From Prostheceraeus crozeri (taxonomy: Eukaryota; Platyhelminthes; Polycladida; Euryleptidae): a DNA stretch of 64,000 nucleotides. The position numbers were made by a program, and so were the translations under genes. Numbering within the stretch: position 1 is the stretch's first letter; each line of letters starts with the position of its first letter. The notes below the pieces were generated by a model, which was not told the origin of the DNA, did not search any database, and was given only the letters and a program-made list of their open reading frames with translations. This document shows positions 48,125 to 60,549 of this stretch, one piece after another. The DNA is taken from positions 1 through 64,000 of the forward strand of contig CAJQUW010007850.1 of assembly GCA_907163375.1 (NCBI GenBank), written 5' to 3'.

Positions 48125-48775
48125 TACAGTACTCCCCCTGATGAACGACCTTCTCAAGAGCGACTACCTCGATCCAGCGGCAGGCTTGTCTGGGATAGAA
48201 CGGCTGTTGCAGATAAATTGACCTCTCAAGAGCGACTATCCCTCAAGAACAACCAGCGACCGAGTTTTGACTCATCATTCAACACCTTCCCCCATCCGTA
48301 AAGCGACCGCTGGTCAGATCAACATTTTCTCTCGTTCAGATTTTTCCCAATTCATGAAAGTAAGAGGAGGTAGACATGGCGGACTGGACAATAATAACAC
48401 GAGTAAACATGTACTCCTCAGAAATGATGGGTCGACCTTTCAAAACGCACGCGTGTACGCCTGTGTCAGCTGTTCAATCAGTTCAGCTTCGCATTTCATT
48501 ATCATCTTCGCGTCGCTACAGTGTTGAACAGTGACTGCTGGAAGTTTAGGGCACAGGCCTAATACAGACTTACAAGGCTAGGTCTACTTACACATGTACA
48601 TGTATTATATTTTGGTATACCTATATGGCTACATGCATGTTAATGGGAAGTCCACATACGGTGTTAAATTCACTCGTATGTCGTCCTTCTTGCATAACCT
48701 CTCAACAGCGACTCCTCCGCTAAAACGACCGTTTTTTATGGATTTAACGCGGTCGCTCAAGAGGGGACTACTGTA
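48125..48775. mobile_element. mariner/pogo-type MITE with TA target duplication
   Basis: The element is 48127-48773 (647 bp). The right end read inward is CAGTAGTCCCCTCTTGAGCG, and the left end is CAGTACTCCCCCTGATGAAC; both lead into ACC-rich sub-termini. TA flanks both sides. CAGT-starting ends with a CTC...GACC word are familiar from Tigger/pogo elements. Internal copies of CTCAAGAGCGACTA occur in the left third. It has no transposase. Confidence 0.65.
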
Positions 48776-49024
48776 TCAGATACAGTAACTATCAGATCTG
48801 CCACATGCATTACACTCGGGAAGCTTTTACCATCAACATTTTAGGCTGGGCAACATTGGTTGCTTCAAATATAAAAAGAAATGCTTGAAAAAATTTTGCA
48901 GCAGCAATTTAAAGTGAACCAATATATTATTCAAACATTTTAGGCTCAACTAACTTTTGTTGGACGCATTTCTGGGAGTTTCAACCTTCATTTTCTGATA
49001 TTCACATATGTTATAGAAAATGTG

Positions 49025-49288
49025 AAATTCAAATAACTGAAGAAACTGATGAACTTATACGATGGTGATATGAATCTGCCTGAAGAACAAGATCGAGTCA
49101 TAAATTGCTCTTCGACCACATTGAGTGATGACGAAAACAGTCTACTACAAAAGGGTATGAATTTCTGCTTGAAGCCGAGATACGATGAATATACCGCTAT
49201 TATAAGTTTCATGCCTTCTTTTCATAAAGTGACATTGCAAGAAGCTTTCAGACTGGAAGGTAGGAAAATTGTCCCGAAATTGGTATAA
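49025..49288 (+). pseudogene. retroelement coding fragment (Penelope-like or related), short
   Basis: The frame reads VINCSSTTLSDDENSLLQKG followed by MNFCLKPRYDEYT. The pattern 'N-L-S-x-x-x-L-S-x-x-E-x-x-L-L-x-K-G-L-x-F' is common at the N-terminus of reverse transcriptases of Penelope-like and some other animal retroelements, as I recall. Neither palm motifs nor ends follow. It could be an isolated exon of something else. Confidence 0.4.
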
Positions 49289-49884
49289 TTAAATTTGAAT
49301 TCACAAATGATGATTTTGTAGCAAAATGAATGCAAATTTTATTCATATTCTCAAGCAATTTCGAAACTGATTGATTAATTCTTGTTCATATAGCGAAAAA
49401 TAATGATCAAAGCAAATCATTGTTACATTATCCGCCGAAAGAACATTTCCAAACTCATTCTCAGTCTAGCCGAATATTATGAAATATAGTCAATAGCTTT
49501 CCGTGTTACATTGTATTTACAATCTCCAATGATATCAAGCCTTCGCAATAGAAAAGTAGCGATTTGATATTACGAGAACGTGACCTCTAAATTGTCTTCC
49601 CATAGAAGTGTGTATGAAAATGACATTCAACTTTGCAACTGCTATATTAGATAAATTCGGAGTCGGAAGTGACCTCAAATCGCGGTCTTCTAATGTCTTC
49701 TGGTCAAAAGGATTTTACTCATTACTAGGACAATTTTTTATGACATGTCATATTTGTCATATTTTGGTCATTTTCCTGTAGTTTTAGACTGCTAGAGTTG
49801 CCGGGAAGAGGGGAAAGATATGAACAATGCTTTCAAAGTGACGCAATCACGGAATTAGATTGCTTAAGTGTATCACTTTGCTAG

Positions 49885-50345
49885 AAGTGCAAACTGATTC
49901 AAACAGATGGCACATGCAGGAACTTAATAAGTCAGCAAAAAGAAATTTTTAATACCTTACAGAGATAGGAAAAATAGTCGTGCGTCGCTTGCGGATTGCT
50001 CTGAATTCTTTCAAAAATGCTGCGATCGCCACGATTCCTTCAGATTCGAAGAATTCACATAAGTGCGCAAAAGTTTTCTCGATAATGTTGGGCCCTCCGA
50101 TCATTTTTAAAAAAAGTTAGCAGGCGCATGAAAAAACGTTCACAAACTTCTCTGTAGAACTTGACATCGTCTGTGTCTCTTTGCTGTGTGATCCGGTTGA
50201 TAACAGTCACTGAAACTTTGCACAATTTGGCGTGTTTAATGTTGAACTGGCTGCTCATTGTTCGATTGCTATTTAGTCAGGAGATTGTGCCATTTCGTTT
50301 ACGTTACATGTTCCAATACTTCCCTTCTAGTCAAACAGAAGAAGA
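49885..50345 (+). repeat. R1 dispersed repeat, long copy
   Basis: It shares GATGGCACATGCAGGAACTT with copy 1 and continues further, through a GACATCGTCTGTGTCTCTTT segment also present in the inverted copy at 29680-30060. Confidence 0.7.
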
Positions 50346-50349
50346 GACT

Positions 50350-51255
50350 ACCTGTCTAATTCTGTGGACGCAATATACATGTCTTCTCAGCAGCGCCATG
50401 CAGTCTGAGGACATTTCTAATGCATGCATTGTCTACAGATATGAATGGTACCTCGTCTGCCTTTCCTTGCCAGCCAACCGCTGCCTCGGTAGAGCGTTCT
50501 TCTCCATGTTGAAGAAGTAACCATGCAAAGATAGACGTTTTTTAGCATCAAATGTAGTAAATTACATCACTGTTTTGTACATCAAGCTGTAATTGGGCAT
50601 ACTGTGGTAAATTGGGCATACTTCGATTTTTAGGTCATAAAGAAATTACCCAACTCATCACACAATACATCTACATGAAGCTAGCTGGATATTTTGAGGA
50701 TATAGTCATAAAATTTGTGTTTATAATTTGAATAATATTTTGAATAAGGAATTGTTTGTTAAAAGATCGTCCTGCAATTTTTTTATATTTCCTCTTATTC
50801 CAGGTGTTACATTCTAGATTTGATAAATAGAGCCCTTGGTTTACAACGGATTTTGATTCTTTTACGCTTTATATCTTTATTTCAATACAGGAAAATATAT
50901 TCATTAGAATTTTCATTTGACATAATATGTCAAGGCTTCATCGACTCCAAAATGACTGGGAACTGCTATCAAAATGCGGGCATTGAAACTTGAATTTCTG
51001 TACGAACTTGTAAAGAAAACTTTTAGGCATTAAAAGTGATGTTTACTTTAATGCCGCCGAAATTCTGAATTCCTTAAACGAAAAAGGGCGAGGAGCTTTC
51101 TAATATGCGATGAAAAGTATCCATGAACAAGCTCTAACATGGGACTTTTAGCAGTGCTCCTCACGATTAATCGTTGAAAAGGATAATCATTAACTTCCAG
51201 AGTTAACATATCTTTGATCGGTTATTAACGTGTTATTTAGAAAATAGAAATTATG
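50350..51255. other. non-coding interval, no gene recognised
   Basis: AT-rich; only short unrelated frames. Confidence 0.4.
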
Positions 51256-51257
51256 GT

Positions 51258-52060
51258 GTTAGACTGGGCGCAGCCCTCAGTTCTTCTGTTGATGTAGCAA
51301 GTGGTGTTCCACATGGCTGTGCTTTAGGACTTCCTGTATTGTCGACGCATAAAGCGTTTCAACTGAAATATCGGTATTTTGAAATATGTTGATAATGCAT
51401 CAATTGTTCTATTTGTTCACAATTATGATGATGACAAACTAAAGATTTAAAAAGAAGCCTTATTTTGCGATTTGGTGGACTGAAATCAACTGTAGATATA
51501 AAGTTGTTATTATTCGTACTTGCTGAGTGTTTTTCAATTGAGAATTTCATCATTTTCGGACTGTAAAGGTTTACAAGATTCTGGGATTGTTTTTCAATGA
51601 AAGTTTACTTTCAATGAATAGATTTTGATGACATCATTTGAAACTTTCCTGACTACTGTACGCTCTCCACATACTGATATGTAGTTTAAAGCACGGTGAA
51701 CGCTTCGATTTTGAGAGCGGACATTTTGTTGTATGTGTAATATGGTGTATGTCAATGATGTCAAATCTTGCACCTGAATAAAATATTCTCAATCATATTG
51801 CGAGGAAACGACATGCGATGCGATTATTTGACACAACGAAAAATGACTCTAAACATGCTCTTCATAAAATCATCCCGAAATCATCTTCTACTAGCAGCCG
51901 AATAATTCAGCCCCATTAGAAAGCAACTCGTAGAGAAGGTGACTTTATTTTTATTGTTCGAAACTGCACAACGACACTGTATAACTTTCATAACCTAAAA
52001 ACGGGTTGAATTTATTTACACGTAGGTTTTCTGTTCTGTAGAATTTAAGCCATTTTATAT
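51258..52060 (+). pseudogene. second LINE reverse transcriptase remnant
   Basis: VDVASGVPHGCALG near 51285-51330 matches the GVPQGSVLGP block, and KYVDNASIVLFVHN near 51378-51420 matches the YADD region with changed catalytic residues. Further downstream ARKRHAMRLFDTTKN in another frame resembles a C-terminal LINE segment. Several stops and shifts interrupt the frame. It is a different copy from the minus-strand fragment at 42.4-43.1 kb, and looks older. Confidence 0.6.
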
Positions 52061-52064
52061 TGTA

Positions 52065-53168
52065 AGTGGGCCGTTTCATGTGTACTTTTATGTGGAAATT
52101 ATTCCAAAAATTTAACCTATTGATATTGATATAATGCAACCTTTCAATAGCTTTTCTTAAAGCGTAATGAAATTCAATCTCGCTTACAGGACAAGTGGAA
52201 GAAATATTGGAATTACTTGAAAAGTGTTATTATGGCATATTTGCTAGACCTAAAGTGATCTTGCAAATGATGCATTCTGTCAAGCTACGAATATCATCAT
52301 TATTGAGTAAGCATTCAAATTTTCAAACTAGAGGCTTTTGAATATGATTGCCACAAACACAGTCACTCATGCAGTGCTTGCTATACATTTGACTCAGCTA
52401 AAATAAAAAATAATTTTTCCTTGTTTTGAAGCGATGAGCGAGCAGATAAAAATGCATGGCGATGCTTTCATGCTTGAAATACCAATGCAGTCTATAGAAA
52501 ATGAAAATTTATATTAACTATCATAGGCTTTATATCAGGATCTGTAGTCGGTTGACCGGTAGCGGTTGAAAAACCAATCGAGGATCATCCAAAAATTTTA
52601 AATTTTTTGAAAAATGATTAGTTACATTTAAATACAGATGAAGATTTGTTCAAACGTAGTTCGCACAAGAATTCAAGATGTAAACCTACATATGATTGCC
52701 CTTCTAGACAGGCTATTGTAACTATGGTTAGGTATCACATAGTGAAATGATCTGAAGTGCATTGTCAATCATTGTCACTGTCGCATTTATACTTCCATGA
52801 GCTAAATTAGATATGATGATGCGTCTTCATTCTTTAGAGTAGAATTCAATACAATCAATTCGAAGCAACCAAGTTATGAAAAATAATGTCACAAGTCATT
52901 TAATAAGCGACACGTGTAGGAAAAAATGAATCGCTGCGTAACTTAGAGTCAGTGAGTGGCATACAATGCTTCTTCGAAGAATGCAATTTAGGAGGTATGC
53001 ATGAATACAAAGGATGAAGTCAACCACTAGGAATATCATCCCACATATCAAGGATAAGGAGACTCGGCGCAAATGAAGTTCATTTCGTCAGCAGTTGACC
53101 GCTAAAAGGATTGTTAACGCGTCAGCAGGCGCAAAATTAGGTAAAAGTGTTTGTTGAGTAAAACTGTA
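52065..53168. other. non-coding interval, no gene recognised
   Basis: No domain, element end or RNA gene recognised. Confidence 0.4.
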
Positions 53169-53169
53169 A

Positions 53170-53900
53170 TAGTCCGGCAGCCAGAGCGAGTTTCTGCAGG
53201 GAACGAGGCCGAAAGTGAAACTTCCACAGTATGATGCTCACCCTATGCCTACCACGAATCTGCACGTCTGCCGAGTTCTATTGAGTTCCTCTTTTTGTCA
53301 GACAGGATCAAAGAAAAACACATGCAAATCCAATGGTACGCAGATTGCAGTTTTTGGCTAAAATGAAATTTTCTATGTTTTCTCTGATTAGACGAAACGT
53401 ACGAAGCCCAGAGTCAATGTTTTTGGCATGGAATGTATTCAGGTCATTTCCTATTATGTGCATGTGTTTTTATCATGCATCTAATCGGCAATGTATGTGA
53501 GAATGTGGTTGAATGTGGATAAAGTTGCTCAAAATGTTTGTGTTTGCCGACACTAAGAGGCTCGCCAAATCTAAATGTGTTTAGCCTTATAGACAGGGAT
53601 GCATGAAAATGAAAAAAAATGACCTGAAGACATTCCATGTCAAAAATTATGACTCTGGGCTTAGTACTTTTCGTTTAATCAGAGAGAACATAGAAAATTT
53701 CATTTTTTGGCAAAAACTGCAATCTGCGTCCTATTGGATTTACATGTGTTTTTCTTTGATCCTGTCTGACAAGAAGAGGAACTCACTAGAACTCGGCAGA
53801 CGCGCGAATTTGCAGTAGGCATAGGATGTACATCATTCTGTGAAAGTCTCACTTACTTTTGGCCTCGTTCCTGCAGAAACTCGCTCTGGCTGCCGGACTA
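53170..53900. mobile_element. F2 foldback element, full copy with TA flanks
   Basis: The element is 53172-53898 (727 bp). GTCCGGCAGCCAGAGCGAG is inverted at the right end, and TA lies on both sides. The arms of about 280 bp each share, in inverse order, the blocks GAACGAGGCCGAAAGTGA, TCTGCCGAGTTCTA, GTCAGACAGGATCAAAGAAA, AATCCAATGG and TCTGATTAGACGAAA. A unique centre of about 160 bp separates them. Short frames inside are by-products of the arms. Confidence 0.8.
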
Positions 53901-53904
53901 TAAT

Positions 53905-55195
53905 ATATATTGTCAAAATTCGAAAAAGAATATCTCATCTGAAAGCTTAGCGCAAGCCTGATTCAATGGGGATAATCTTAATTTTCTGCATTTCGTAGTG
54001 TCGTCTGTAGGTATCGGTGAATGAATTGACCAACAATTCACACTTTTAAGTCTGCTGACCACAACTGACCAGACACAACCTGAATTCTCTGCCAATTTAA
54101 AGTACTAAAGGCAACCTATCACATGATATAAAGTTTTTTGAAATTGTGCATCCTCATCCTTGAAAAATCGGGTCAGATGTTCTTTTAGTAGCAATGTTTT
54201 GGTGAAACTTCTGGTACAACTTTGGTACTCTATCTCTTTGTACAATCAACGATTTTTAAAATGTTTGCATCATGATGGCTCACATTATCTGTCAATTATC
54301 ATTAAAAAATTCTGTCGTCTTCATATTAAAATCCTTCATCAAAGAAAACGATTAATTTTATTTCGTAGGGCCTGCTGACCACAACTGACCACTTCAGAAA
54401 GTAAAACGTATGTCAAAATAATCTACGGAACATAAGGTTTCATATGGTATATTGTTTGTGAAAATTGAACGAAGAGTTCAACACGAAAATTACATTTGAG
54501 AATGGGTTAACTTTTCCTGTGTAATTATTTTGTAAAGCGGTCTGTAGTGTTGATTGAATGAAAATCGTCTCAGCTTTCACATCTTCCATGTCATCATCAA
54601 TGCTGCAGCAGTTCAGGAAACTTTGGGAATGGTTTTGAGATCGCTAATTTCTATATCACATCATCTGTTGCTCAGGAAATCTTCAGAGCATTGAAGACTA
54701 AAAGGATCTTTTGAACAATTTGTCGAACTGATGTCTCAACGGTATCAACTGAATTTTTAAGCGACCATAGATTCCCGTGAGGAAATATGAGCCCCGAGGA
54801 CACCTGAAAGAAGATTTAGTGAAACAAAATCCTGTGGGGAATAAATGTCGGCAAACATGAACAAGTTCTGTCCGGAAGTGTAGAGAATATTAACGCATTA
54901 TCAACGCCTTCATTACAACAATTTCTGTGATCAAAGAATGAATGATATGGTCACGCTTTCAGCAAAAACTTATCAGCAAGATAATGCATTCAAATCTAAG
55001 TTATTTGTGGAGTAAGTTACAAGATCCTTGCACTTTTCTGAAAAAGGAAGAAGCTCGATGTTTTGCTTTAATGCATTTCGAAATTGGGTGCATCTCAAGA
55101 GGAAATTTATGCATTTCTAAGTGTGTTTGTGGATTTTAACCCCCCAGAAACCTGAGCTTTCTCACACCCTTTCACACCCGATGGGGAGGGTCCAG
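53905..55195. other. non-coding interval, no gene recognised
   Basis: CTGCTGACCACAACTGACCA occurs twice, near 54052 and 54371, as a short direct repeat. Nothing else recognised. Confidence 0.4.
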
Positions 55196-56072
55196 TTGAC
55201 CCATAGAGTAGGTATATTTAGGTAGAGTATCAACTCAGCATTTATTAAATCCCCAATGTGTGCCTGTTTCGATTTCATTAAATGAACATGAGTAGAGACC
55301 CAGTACCACGTGTGAGATATGCAAATTTTTACACTTTTAGAGAAATGTGCGCGAATTTGACTGATCATGATAGCAATGCAGAATGTAGAATAGTATTGCT
55401 TGTAGAGTTAATATAGTTTGTTGAATTAGCAATGCGATGGGTCACCATTGCTAAAAGCTCAGCCTTAGTATAATGATTGATTATCTTATTCAGTGTGATC
55501 ATATCACAAACTGCCACTGAAACAGCAAAACATCATTATCAAGGAAGCTGATTATAATTAACTGAAGAAGATATGTTAATGGGTCCACATTACTATTCAA
55601 ATTCGAGAAATGACGCCTTGTGAATCATAAAATCATGCCGCAGGAAATTGAATTAAATACATGACATTTCAGACAAGAAGCTCTCATAAGATCTCAACTT
55701 TTCCTTAGAGACTTTCTTATACTATATTAATGTATTATCTTATATATCTTATATGCATCCTGTATCTTATATATTATAATGTAGTTCATGAAATTCCCTA
55801 GATCATCAGCTTTATTTCCGCTTACTTAAGATGCTTGTAAGCAAATATTCATTCCTTTTAATATCCAACTTGTTTCATACTACTTATAAAGGGGCTTCAT
55901 CTCGGTAGTATATGAATTTGTAAAAACTAGGCTTTTTAGAAACTGCTCAAATAATTTTTTGGACCACAGGAACGCAATCTACGCAAAATTGAATCTTTTG
56001 ATATAAACATTTTCACTGTATACAGATACTTTTTTAAGTCCTACCTACATATACTTACTCCATGAGTGGACC
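55194..56072 (-). mobile_element. F1 copy 6, inverted, with 8-bp target duplication
   Basis: The element is 55202-56064 (863 bp). It starts CATAGAGTAGGTATATTTAG and ends CTTACTCCATG. The flanks AGTTGACC and AGTGGACC agree at seven of eight bases. An expansion of TATCTTATAT-type sequence at about 55731-55790 makes it slightly longer than copy 1. Confidence 0.8.
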
Positions 56073-56579
56073 ACCTTCACAAACTCTTAATTTTCCCTCC
56101 CAAAACGACATCAAACAGTAGAAAAGTTGATTTTTATTAAAATAATGATATCTGCGTGTTGCAGACCGATATAATTAATCCTTTGAGAGTCTTTAGCCTT
56201 CTTAATAAATATATTCGAAAGTGTGGTGTTTCTAAAAGTCACCTACATTTGGCAAAATATCAGTTTCACGCCGTTTACTGCAACGAGGCCTTAAATACTC
56301 AATTTTATTGAAATTGATTTTTTCCATGCAGCAGAACCCTTAAATTGTTCATTATTTTGAATTTATCCATCCTTATCGGGAATCGGCCTTCCCGGAGTCT
56401 TGCTAGACTTTTACCCTCAAAACAGAGGGGGAGATCTTAAATTTATCAATTACTTGTGTGTAAGCTTTGCCAACCGTCCGTTTTTAGTGTTGAACTATAA
56501 ATATATTGACAGATTTCATTTTGAACATTGATTTATGCTCAATTGTTCATGTAGGCCAGCCAGTGATGCATGATCACTT

Positions 56580-56930
56580 TCGAAAACAAAATATTCACAT
56601 TTTGCGATCTCGTAACACAACGCACATGCACGAGTATGATGTAAACAATGAATAAATGAATTTCACTCATTATGCACAAAATCATTTTTCATCTGATAGT
56701 AAAAACTCTGTGATGAGAATTTCTACACCGTCTGAGACCTAAGGGGGACCCCATCGGCCTATCTGCCACACTTCCACCGATTCAATTGAAATACAGTATG
56801 CAGATCCACTGTCAAAAACGGTTACGTGGGTATGAGCGGTCATATATCCTCAGCACAAAAAGTGAAATAGAAAATATGCCTCCGGGGTCCATTGGACCCC
56901 ATCCAGTTCTCTAAGGTTTAATGATTGTCA
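56580..56930 (+). repeat. F4 dispersed repeat, copy A
   Basis: AACACAACGCACATGCACGA and ATGATGTAAACAAT recur at about 57227, and GAGACCTAAGGGGGACC followed by CACTTCCACCGATTCAATTG recurs at about 60367. The second copy is therefore split by the piggyBac element. Confidence 0.7.
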
Positions 56931-57214
56931 TGATCAACTTTTATTAATTTTCTAACTCGTCTAAATCTTATATTCATATATTTTCATAAACACTGCTTAC
57001 GTGGGACGTGTTACCATCGACCGTTTGAAGGCACTGGACGCCGAAGGCCCTTCTGACTTTATTTACTTATACTTTACGAAACTATCGACCGAAACTTTGG
57101 GGAGTTTCTTCTACCTTACTTTTGATGACAAAATGATCTCCCGACGACTGGTCAACTATGTGAAACTGCTTTGATCGCAGAGTTTTGATATATCATGATT
57201 TATAATGTTACCAA

Positions 57215-57484
57215 ATTGCGATCTTCTAACACAACGCACATGCACGAACATGATGTAAACAATAACTAGATGAATTTCATGCAATATGTTTCATTATGGA
57301 CATGCGGTTTGCAATATATGTGACAAAGAATCAGACGTTGAGCAAAGTTCAAGCAAAGTTCAATCAGATTAAGCCAAGCATGTATTTATTTAAAATCAAG
57401 GCATTCTGGTGCGCTCGATTTGAAGTTATACGGACTTGAATATAAATAACCGGTAATTTACCGAAAATTACCAGTAAATTGCCG
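57215..57484 (+). repeat. F4 dispersed repeat, copy B, left piece
   Basis: It matches the start of copy A and then holds sequence missing from copy A, including paired GGTAATTT/ATTACC words next to the piggyBac left end. Confidence 0.6.
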
Positions 57485-58023
57485 TTGACACTTAAATGCC
57501 TAGCATGGGTCTTTTGCGACCCGAGCGGTTTTAATATTGATTTTTCTATTATATAGACTGTTCCTGGTTAAGTGTTACTCCTAGTATTCAAATATCTGTA
57601 GAGCATTTTATAATTACTTTGTCAAAACTTTTTGAAATACAGCGCCCTACATCGAATGTTTTCATACAAAAATTGATGGGGTCGCAAAAGACCCAACCTA
57701 GGTAATAACGGCTGCAGATAGATTGTTTATTAAATACGCTTAGACAATTCTGTCAACCAGTCTGTCAAGCCTAATCTAAATGCTATGTTGGTGAATGCGC
57801 GTATGGGGAAAGCTACCCGACATAATTTGTCTTCACCCGACATAATTTGCGTTCATTGCAAACATGTGCCACAGGTTGGCTCGATTGCTATGACGCCATA
57901 AATTATGACTGGACAGTTGATTGTCCTGTTCATCTAAGAGAAACGCAACACTTCCTACTCTAAAGCGTGCACATTGCTTGACATTCTTCACAGTGTGAGA
58001 GTGAACTGTTTATCTGAGCCACT

Positions 58024-59823
58024 ATGAACAGAAGAAAAGTGAGCGCTGAAGAAATTGCTCGATAGATTGCACATTGGACTGAGTTGGACAACAGCGAAGA
58101 AGAGGATATTGAATCCGACAATGACAACGTCGACTCCGATAGCGATGATCCAGGCACAATTACGGCTGAACGCGGTCAGACTGATACAGAGACGAGTAGC
58201 GCAAGTGATCATGAAGACATTGTGGCGACTGAACGCGATCTAATTGATGCACAGGTGAGTAGTGCAAGTGATTATGAGGACACTATGAATATGTCTCGTA
58301 ATGACGACATTTATGTTAGCAGAAATGGCCGAGTTTGGTCCAAGAATCCTCCACCAACCTCTCGCACTAGAGCATGCAACATAAGACGCACATGTGAAGG
58401 GCCTCAAAACGATGCAAGATCAGTAAATGATGAAGCTGATAGTTTCCATTGCTCTATAGACAAAGCCATGCTAAGGTCAATTGTGGAACAAACCAATAAG
58501 CATCGTCGTCACTACATGCAATCGAAGGGTGCTAAAGACTGGTCGCCAATAGATCTAGATGAACTGGAAGGAGTCATTGGCATCCTCTATTTACTCGGCG
58601 TATACATGTAGATCTAATCACGAATCTCTTCGTTCCTTGTGGTCTCCTGGAGCGTCAGGCAGGGCGATTTTTCCTGCAGCTTTTAGTCGTAATCGATTTG
58701 AGTAAATTTTGGCTTTCCTTCGACGAGCGTTCAACCCGTAATGAAAAAAGGCTATAAATTTGCTCTATTTCGTGACATTTGGAATAAATTTATTGAAAAC
58801 TGCAGGAAAAATTATGCGGTTAGTGAATTTGTGACTGTTGACGAACAATTAATTCCATATAAAGGTCGAGTTGGTTTTCGTCAATACATGCCAAACAAAC
58901 CGGATAAATATGGCATGAAGCTGTTTTTATTGTGTGATTATACAACAGCATACACCTTCAATGGGCTGCCTTATGTTGGACGTGAAGGTAATCAGAGACA
59001 CGTTGGATTGGCTGAGCATGTTGTGAAAACTCTTTCTGAGCCTCTGTACTACTCTGGTGTGAATGTAACAACAGATAACTGGTTCACGAGTTCAAAACTT
59101 GCTGCTGACTTGCTGACAAAACAGATTACTTTACTTGGAACCATGCGCCGAAACAAGCCCGATATTCCGGATGAGTTTGCTGCTGACAGGCGACATGGGG
59201 TAGGATCGAGCCTGTTTGCATTCAGTGATCGACAGGCACTCGTATCATATGTCCCGAAAAGAAATAAGTCAGTCATCTTGTTGTCAACTATGCACGCTGA
59301 TAATGAAATTGACCAAGACTCTGGCAAGCCAAGAATGATCATTGACTACAATCACACGCAGACAGGTGTTGATCGAGTTGATCAACTGTGCCACAACTGC
59401 AGTGTTCAGAAAAAAACAAGACTATGGCCACTTGCCTATTTTTTCAATTGCTTGAACATTGCTGGCATCAATGCTCAAGTTGTGTTTCAGTCGAAGTTTC
59501 CTGACTGGGAATCGAAATCCAGCCATCGCCGCCGCATCTTTCTGGAGAATCTAGGAATGAAACTTCTTGAACCATGGTTGCAACGCCAATCACAGATAAG
59601 GCATTTGTCCAAATGCGGAAGGCAGGCCTTGCAGAAGTGTGGGGTGATGCTTTCGGCAACCACACACAGCTCACATCCATCGTGCGGTCGCAAAAGAAAG
59701 TGATGCCACATTTGTCCGTCTGCGATGGATAGAAAGACTATGGATCGATGTGAAAACTGTGCGGAGCCATGTTGTCCCGAGCACAAAAAAGTCACTGCGT
59801 TATGTTCTTATTGCGATGAATAA
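58024..59823 (+). pseudogene. piggyBac transposase, pseudogene
   Basis: The inferred start is the ATG at 58024 (MNRRKVSAEEIAR). An acidic N-terminal region follows (SEEEDIESDNDN and two related repeats), then LDELEGVIGILYLLGVY and SNHESLRSLWSPGASGR, the start of the DDE_Tnp_1_7 fold. The three catalytic Asp positions are present: VDEQLIPYKG (58840), TDNWFTSS (59074) and TGVDRVDQ (59371). The C-terminus is a cysteine-rich zinc domain (CHICPSAMD, CENCAEPCCPEHKK, CSYCDE). Lesions: TAG at 58063, a frameshift at about 58609, TAA at 58703, a second shift before 58741 and TGA at 59701 just before the zinc domain. The long clean frame 58741-59700 suggests fairly recent death. Confidence 0.9.
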
Positions 59824-60022
59824 TATTTTTCATGACATCAGACATTTCATATAGCCTACTTAGATTGGATGTTTGCAAATATACTTGAAAGTTTTGAAAA
59901 AAAATCAGCACAATCAGTCCTTTCTCATGTTTCATAAACAGATTATACTGTCTTCAATGAAGATAGTCTATGCGTCTAGAAATTCATATTATCATTGGCT
60001 GTAATGAATAAAAACAAAACAG

Positions 60023-60176
<154 letters not shown>

Positions 60177-60271
60177 TAATTAATAGAAAGGCACGATTTT
60201 TTCCATCCGGGTCTTTAAAGACCAACCTAGGTAATAAGTGATGTCGAAACACCTAGGCATTTAAGTGTTAA

Positions 60272-60545
60272 AGTAACTTAAAATAAATTATCGGTAATTT
60301 TTAAACACTAACATGCGCAACATCATCGTGATAGTGAAAGTCTTGGATGGGATTTTCTACACCTTCTGAGACCTGAGGGGGTTCCAGTGGCCCCCGAAGC
60401 CTGTCTATCATACTTCTACTGATTCAATTGAAATGGAATATCAAGTGCAGAATCAATGTCAAAAATGATGATTTTTGGCATGAGCGGTTGATATACTATC
60501 GATAGAAAAACTGAGACAGAAAATTATGTCTCCATCGGACAAATC
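60272..60545 (+). repeat. F4 dispersed repeat, copy B, right piece
   Basis: It continues the F4 unit after the piggyBac element, with TCTGAGACCTGAGGGGGTTC and ACTTCTACTGATTCAATTG, both close to copy A (56728-56800). Confidence 0.65.
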
Positions 60546-60549
60546 TTCA

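Noticed and set aside
50161-50520. 119-residue plus-strand frame
   Set aside because: It overlaps the R1 repeat and reads in a different register from the matching part of the inverted copy at 29.5-30.1 kb, so it is not conserved as protein.
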